The notes under the pieces: generated by a model
Told to the model about the DNA's origin: nothing
The model's database searches: none
Seen by the model: the letters and a program-made list of their open reading frames with translations, nothing else
DNA from: Candidula unifasciata
Taxonomy: Eukaryota > Mollusca > Gastropoda > Stylommatophora > Geomitridae
Reading direction: 5' to 3'
Assembly: GCA_905116865.2 (NCBI GenBank)
Contig: CAJHNH020001999.1
Span: 10,001-74,000, forward strand
DNA length: 64,000 bases
Program-made: the position numbers and the translations under genes
Part shown: piece by piece, positions 12,601-18,600 of the stretch
Position numbering within the stretch: the first letter of the stretch is position 1
Layout of the letters: the number at the start of each line of letters is the position of its first letter

Positions 12601-15600
12601 TCTAGTTTAGTGAAATATTTCGCATTAGCCAAAGTGTTAAACATGTCCTCCATATTTGGTATCGTTTCTGCGTCTATCCTTGTAATGCGGTTGAGGCGCC
12701 TGAAGTCGATACAGATCCTTAACGTTCCGTCCTTCTTCTTCACAGGCACTATAGGAAAAGAGTAGGCGGACGTCGATGGTTCAATCACTCCCAACCGAAT
12801 CATGTCATCAATCTCCCTGTCTATTTGCGATTGATAGTGAAGGGGTACCGGATATGGCTTGAGTTTAACAGGTTGACAATCGGTTAATTCAATGGAGTGG
12901 ACTGCTTTTGTGGTGACGCCCGGTATGTCAGATAAAATATCCTCGAATGAGGCCAGCATTCTCAGAATTTGACTCCGTTTCTCTCCTGGTAGTGCATAGG
13001 ACACCTGTACATCCTTCCAGGACTCCTTGGGTACTAATGGTGGTAATTCCATCTTCAGTGGAACATCCGACTTGTCCTCCCCCATACATTCCTCCACCAC
13101 ATGGCAAAACCCAGCCTTTCTTGAGTTATTATCATGTGCATTAATCTCCTCCTCATTCACAGAGTCAATAACACCCTCCAAATTCGCTGGTCTGGTCATG
13201 TACTTCTTGATCATATTTATGTTGTAAACCTTCAGTTTTCCATTAACATTGATCAAGTAATCAACCGTGGAAATTTTCTTAACCACTGTAAATGGTCCTT
13301 TCCAGCAGTCCAACAGAAAATTTGTTTTATCCGGTAACAGGACAAGAACTTCGTCATCCGGTTCAAGTACAACCAGCTTCCGATTTCGATTAGCATAATC
13401 TCTTTGTTGTACTCCAGTTTTCTCCAGATTACTCCTCGCGATTTGACAAGCAGACATTATTCTATGTCTCAGTTCTATCACAAAATCTGCATAAGTCTGT
13501 TGTGCTTCTTGTTTTTCTTTTCCTAACCAGGCGTCCTTTAAAACAGACAATGGGCCCCCTGGGGTTCGTACCATATACTAACTCGAACGGTGAAAAACCC
13601 GTACTTGACTGTGGTACCTCGCGATAGGCAAACAATACAGCTGGAAGGTACTTGTCCCAGTCCTTAGGGAAAGCCGACGTAACTTTTGCTAACATGCTCT
13701 TCACCGTGCCATTAAAATTTTCTACAACACCATTTGCTTTCGGGTTGTACCGGGCAGCAAAGACATGGGCAATGGACAAACAATTTTTCAAAAGATTTCA
13801 TAGATTCAGAAATGAATTGCGACCCATGGTCCGAAAGGATAGTATCTGGGAAACCCAGACGAGAAAAAATAAGCATTAAAGACTCCGCTACAGCCTCAGA
13901 TGTAATGTATCGTAAAGGGACACATTCGACCCATCTTGTAGCAAGATCTATGAAGGTAAGTATAAACCTGTTCCCTCTCTCAGACATGACCGATAATGGA
14001 CCTACTATGTCTATTGCTACTTTCTCGAATGGGCGATAGGGCAAATATGTACTCTGAATTGGAGCCCTCTGTAATGCACCTCTCCTAGACATCAACTGAC
14101 AGTCCTTACATGATCGGCAATAGTTACGAATATCCGTAGAACACCCTGGCCAATAAAACTGAGATAAGACTCTTCTCTGCGTCTTACCGATGCCCAAATG
14201 CCCCGCAAATGGGGTATCATGTGCAGTTTTCAAAACTTCAACCCTATAGATGAGTGGTACAACAAGCTGTTTGTAGGAGTTGTTGGCTCTCTCAAAATAC
14301 CTCATAAGAATGCCATTTTTTATGAAGAAGTACCACTTCCCTCCCTTACTTTTCTTATATCCAGAGTATTGTGCCTTAAGAAAAATACTTCTTTAAAGTT
14401 GGGTCCGATTGCTGGCATTCCTTGAAACTACCCTGGGCCCCTGGTTTTGATGTAATGTTATGTTCTTCCGAGGTTATGGTTTCTGGAATAACCAGCTGAC
14501 TTCCATCAGAAGCCTCCACAACTGCATCGGTTTTGGCGTATTCATTTTTTTTGAATTTTTTGGGCTCTTGTGACCACTGCGTTTGCCACTCGTTCGTGAG
14601 CACTGTACCAATGTTTGATTTCTTCTTCAGTTGGTTCCTTTACACCCTTTACCGTTCCCAACATTATTCCCGCAGCTGGGTGTCGCAAAACGCACACCTC
14701 TGCATGACCCTTGAAAAAACAGCAATCCAAAAATGCTCGAGCCAGCGGGTAAGTCTCAATTCTCCCCCCAAAGGTTCTACATTTTACACTTCTTCCCAAA
14801 TAGTCAGATTTAGGCACTAGGTATTTTGCAACCCCGATTACATTGGCGCCACTGTCCCTTAACACAGTACAACTTTTCTGACCCACATACCCTTTATGGA
14901 TGGGTAACCCCCCGATCTGAAAGGTTGCTGATAAGGTGGGGTATATAACTTGGGGTCTTACTTTCACTATGTCATTGTATATTTGGGTAGATCTACCGTT
15001 GTCTCCTACCTGTGCCGCACTTGCTTTACCCTTTACTACTTTAGGGCATACACTACGTTTGTGTGGTCCTGAACACAGGAAACACTTAATAGTTCTAGAT
15101 CTGAAAAAACTTTTTCCCGGTGGGTTGTCATCATCCCTCCTATCCCTATACTGGCAGTCCTCAGATCTGTGTCTCCAGGACCCACAAAATTTACAGCCGG
15201 GCTGCTCATTATTAGTGAGGCCCTTCCACTGTTGCTTCCCCTGTTTGGGCCTCTGGACCGTTGTCGAATCCTTATTCCTAAAGCTCCCATGATTCTGTGT
15301 AACGGAGAAGGTCTGACCTGAAGGCCTGCCGCTGCTGGGAAAAAATCGTCAATTTTCTCCTTATGTATCGCCTTCCCTGGATGAGCTGTGATATATTGTT
15401 CACCCAGTGTGATCATATCCTCCAAACTCCTAGGTTTTCTTTCTTGAAAAAAAGTACACAAATCATTGCTGCAGGATAATAATACCTTGTCTCTCAAAAT
15501 AAGATCAACCAATTTATCAAAAGATGTGCCGACCTCTGCCAAGTTCACCCACCTGAAAAAAATGGTTTTTTACTTGAGCAACATACTCAGAGAAACTGAC

Positions 15601-18600
15601 ATCTGGTGTAGGCATCAGTGTATGAAACTGATTCCTATAACCTGCTTCTGTTAACAACCTAGATGCCAACAATTTCTGACGTACAACAACATACGACTTT
15701 CTCTCCTCTTCTGAGAAATTACTAAATGTTATTAGTACTTTCCCAGTCAGTAGGTCTCGCAGTCGAGACACCCATTGTGCTTCTGGGATGCGTCCACTGC
15801 GCATCGCATCTTCAAAACGGTCCAAATAAGAATGAATATCATCCTGGATACCAAGGTAAGGTAACCTTGGCTTGTAGTTGCTCAAATCATGATCACCATA
15901 ATCTTTGTTACCTTCCTTTGCATCCGCCGTCTTGCTGGCCTCTGCCAGAGCTACAGCCCTATCTCTTTCGATCCTAGCTAATTCCAGCTCTTTATTAGCT
16001 GTAACTGTCATGGCTTCTACCTCTGCCATCTCCCTCCTATGGGCCCTCTCCGCAGCTCTCTCTTCCCTCATGGCGGTCTCTCTTTCAGATAGCTCTCTCA
16101 TCCTAGCCTCTGCGAAGGTGACTACATGTTCTGCCTCCAGGCCTAGGTCTCTAGCCATCTGAACGAATTCGCTGAATGACATGTCAGTATTTTTACGCGG
16201 TATGACGAGATGCTATAAAATGGCACACTAATCACGCACGGAGACCTTTACAATATTCACGTAGCCTAAACTTAACTGGACGACCTAAACACACTACTTT
16301 GACGATGAATAACAGATCAAAAAACAAGAAACATAAGGCTACCAAGCATACACAATGCAGCGAACAATGCAATAAACTTATGAATCCAAAAACTAACCAC
16401 AAAGTACATCACCTCATGAATATCGCATCCAAACAATGATGGTGAAGCATTTCCAATTCACACTCAGAAGCAGCTTAGCGGAAATCGATCGCTCCACTCA
16501 CAGGAATACCGCAACTGTAAATATCAGCTGATCAGCGCTCTTCATTAAACACGCTTGAAACATGACACACGGCTAGCATCCATCCTTGCAAAACCATATT
16601 TGATCTCCTTCAGTGTCACTACATGTCTCACAGTTCATTGACTTTAGGTAAGTGGTTTCCTGGCTTGACCTCGAAGAAAAAGATCACAGCAAAGTCAAGT
16701 TCTCCACTGCGACGTCTCCACTTGACGGCCTTGATCTCAGTGACGCAACACGGGTTGACTTCGATGACACAGGCGATGATATCTCCTCCCAGCGACCAAT
16801 TCTGTGGGCAAGACTTTGGTTCCCAATGAAGAATTCTCTAGGCCAGGTTTCAGTGCCTAATTATGAATTCTCCGGGACAGTCTTCGGCCCCCATTGACGA
16901 TACTTCTGACTAAAGAACAAAACCAATGGGACAAAATGTCGTATCACACTTGTGACCAGAGGTCCCTCATTCTTTAAAGGCTTGGCCCCCATTGACGTGT
17001 GCTAATGTTCGCTTGATACAACGCACACTTGCCAAGTATCCATGGTATGTTAAATAGTGTTACAGTAACAAGTCACCATTCCCGCCCAACAGCAATAAGG
17101 ACGCCGGATACATGTTGAACGTCAAACAGAATTAATGTATTTCTAATTTCAACACCCAAAACAATGAAAGGCATCACGAGAATAAAACGTTACACCGCCA
17201 CAGTCATTCCTACTGGCAAGGCAACACACACTACGGACGCTCTGGGCTACTTCTACTGCCACCCTGTTCCGTGGTCAACTACGAGCAAACATTACCTGCT
17301 CGTGCAACCTCACTGCTCGTGATTATGTGTCTACCTCTATCACACCCATCCCTTGGGTACACTGTCATAGCAGAATCATACAGGCCGATGCACAGTACAT
17401 TGTGAAACTTGTCCAGACCTTTCGTCTGCGGCCACACGAGCGTCTGTCACGCTGGCGCGACCGCTGTAACAACACTCACAGACAGCCCGTACCCTACCGC
17501 CAGCGTAACACAGTTATGCAGGACCAGCCTGGATCCATCCAGATTAGAACAGGCTTCCTACACAGCGTAGTAGAGTCCACCGTTACTCACTCTCTCTCTC
17601 TCTCTACATAACGTTCAATGTGTGCGCACCGCACCAAGTCCCACGTTCAACAATGAACTTCCCTTCCCATATATTGCACACAACAGTTATGAAAGAAAAT
17701 AATTGGGTGGCCACAACATGAGGGAACTGTATTAAAGGGTTACGGCTTTAGGAAGGTTGAGGGCCACCGCCCTAGAGTGTTTGAAAAGATAACTGTATCG
17801 TCATCATGATGTGCCCTGCCAACTGGCGTAGGCGCTCATGTGTCTCCACAGATCACGATCCCTGGTTGCCTGGAACAGCTCTCTTGATGATATCCCTCCA
17901 TGTCATCGTTTCAGCCCATTTAGCATCATCTCTCTTGGTCTGCCTCTACCCCTTTTCCCACTTTTTCCAGTTGTCACGATGTTCTCCAATGACTCTCTTC
18001 TCATTATATGGCCAAAGAACTGTGTTTGTCTCTTTCTTATAGAGATCTACTTTCATTAGCTTCTTTCAAGCACTCGCTGTTAGTTGCTCTGTATCATCAG
18101 CATATCTAAATTCGAAAATAAGGTACAGTCCATGTAGATAGAATAAAACAAGTACATACTGACAACTTTTCAGAAATCTGTCTGTTTCCATCTTCCTTCA
18201 GGCCAGCATAGGGTCTCTGCTATGTTAACAGCACTATCGGCCCCGGGGACAAAACAATGCACTGGACATTATTTACACAAACAATCACAAAATTATCATT
18301 GTAACCTATCATTGTAATTATCATCGCCTCTGTGTTTATAGAAACGGGGGTAATTACTTAGTAGGTCCTTGCATTAGGACGACAATGGTGATAGTATAGA
18401 CACAGAACTTTCGTAAACAATTGTGTACATGTACTGTTTTCTTTTTTCTTTTCTGACCAGATTTATGAGACAGAGCAGAGAATCAATTATACGGATTTAC
18501 CAGAAAGAAATGCCAGCCTTGAAAATAATTCCAACAGACAGCACCTCACTTTTACAGACACTCCACTATTACAGGGAACACACGGCTATAACTTGATGAA

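Larger units (their letters stand above)
10722..17685 (-). mobile_element. Complete Ty3/gypsy-type LTR retrotransposon with Gmr1-like gene order
   Basis: 6,964 bp, with LTRs at both ends (TG...CA on the sense strand) and an exact 5-bp target duplication GTTAT (10717-10721 and 17686-17690). The sense strand is minus: 5' LTR 16993-17685, primer-binding-like site, gag, protease, integrase, reverse transcriptase, RNase H, polypurine tract, 3' LTR 10722-11419. Integrase lies upstream of RT, opposite to standard Ty3/gypsy and as in Gmr1-type elements. No env-like frame is seen. Reading frames are broken by single-base shifts, mostly in homopolymers. It lies antisense to the host RASSF gene in intron 5. 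Confidence 0.93.
10621..17769. mobile_element. SPIN-like non-autonomous hAT element, split by an LTR retrotransposon
   Basis: The left part (10621-10721) starts CAGCGGTTCTCAGCCTG and includes TTTCACGTGGGTCGC and AAGACCATCG. The right part (17686-17769) includes CCACAACATGAGGGAACTGT and ends GGAAGGTTGAGGGCCACCG. Both match, as I recall it, the SPIN (OposCharlie) hAT consensus known from tetrapods, a triatomine bug and a pond snail. Flanking octamers CTCTTAAG (10613-10620) and CCCTAGAG (17770-17777) are compatible with a decayed CTCTAGAG-type duplication. A second copy is at 26480-26930. Confidence 0.75.

Noticed and set aside
16623..16897. Small gene in the retroelement leader
   Set aside because: Short plus-strand frames opposite the element's sense strand with no similarity recognised.
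10722..17685. Endogenous retrovirus or errantivirus
   Set aside because: No env-like frame exists between RNase H and the 3' LTR (only about 200 bp) or elsewhere in the element.
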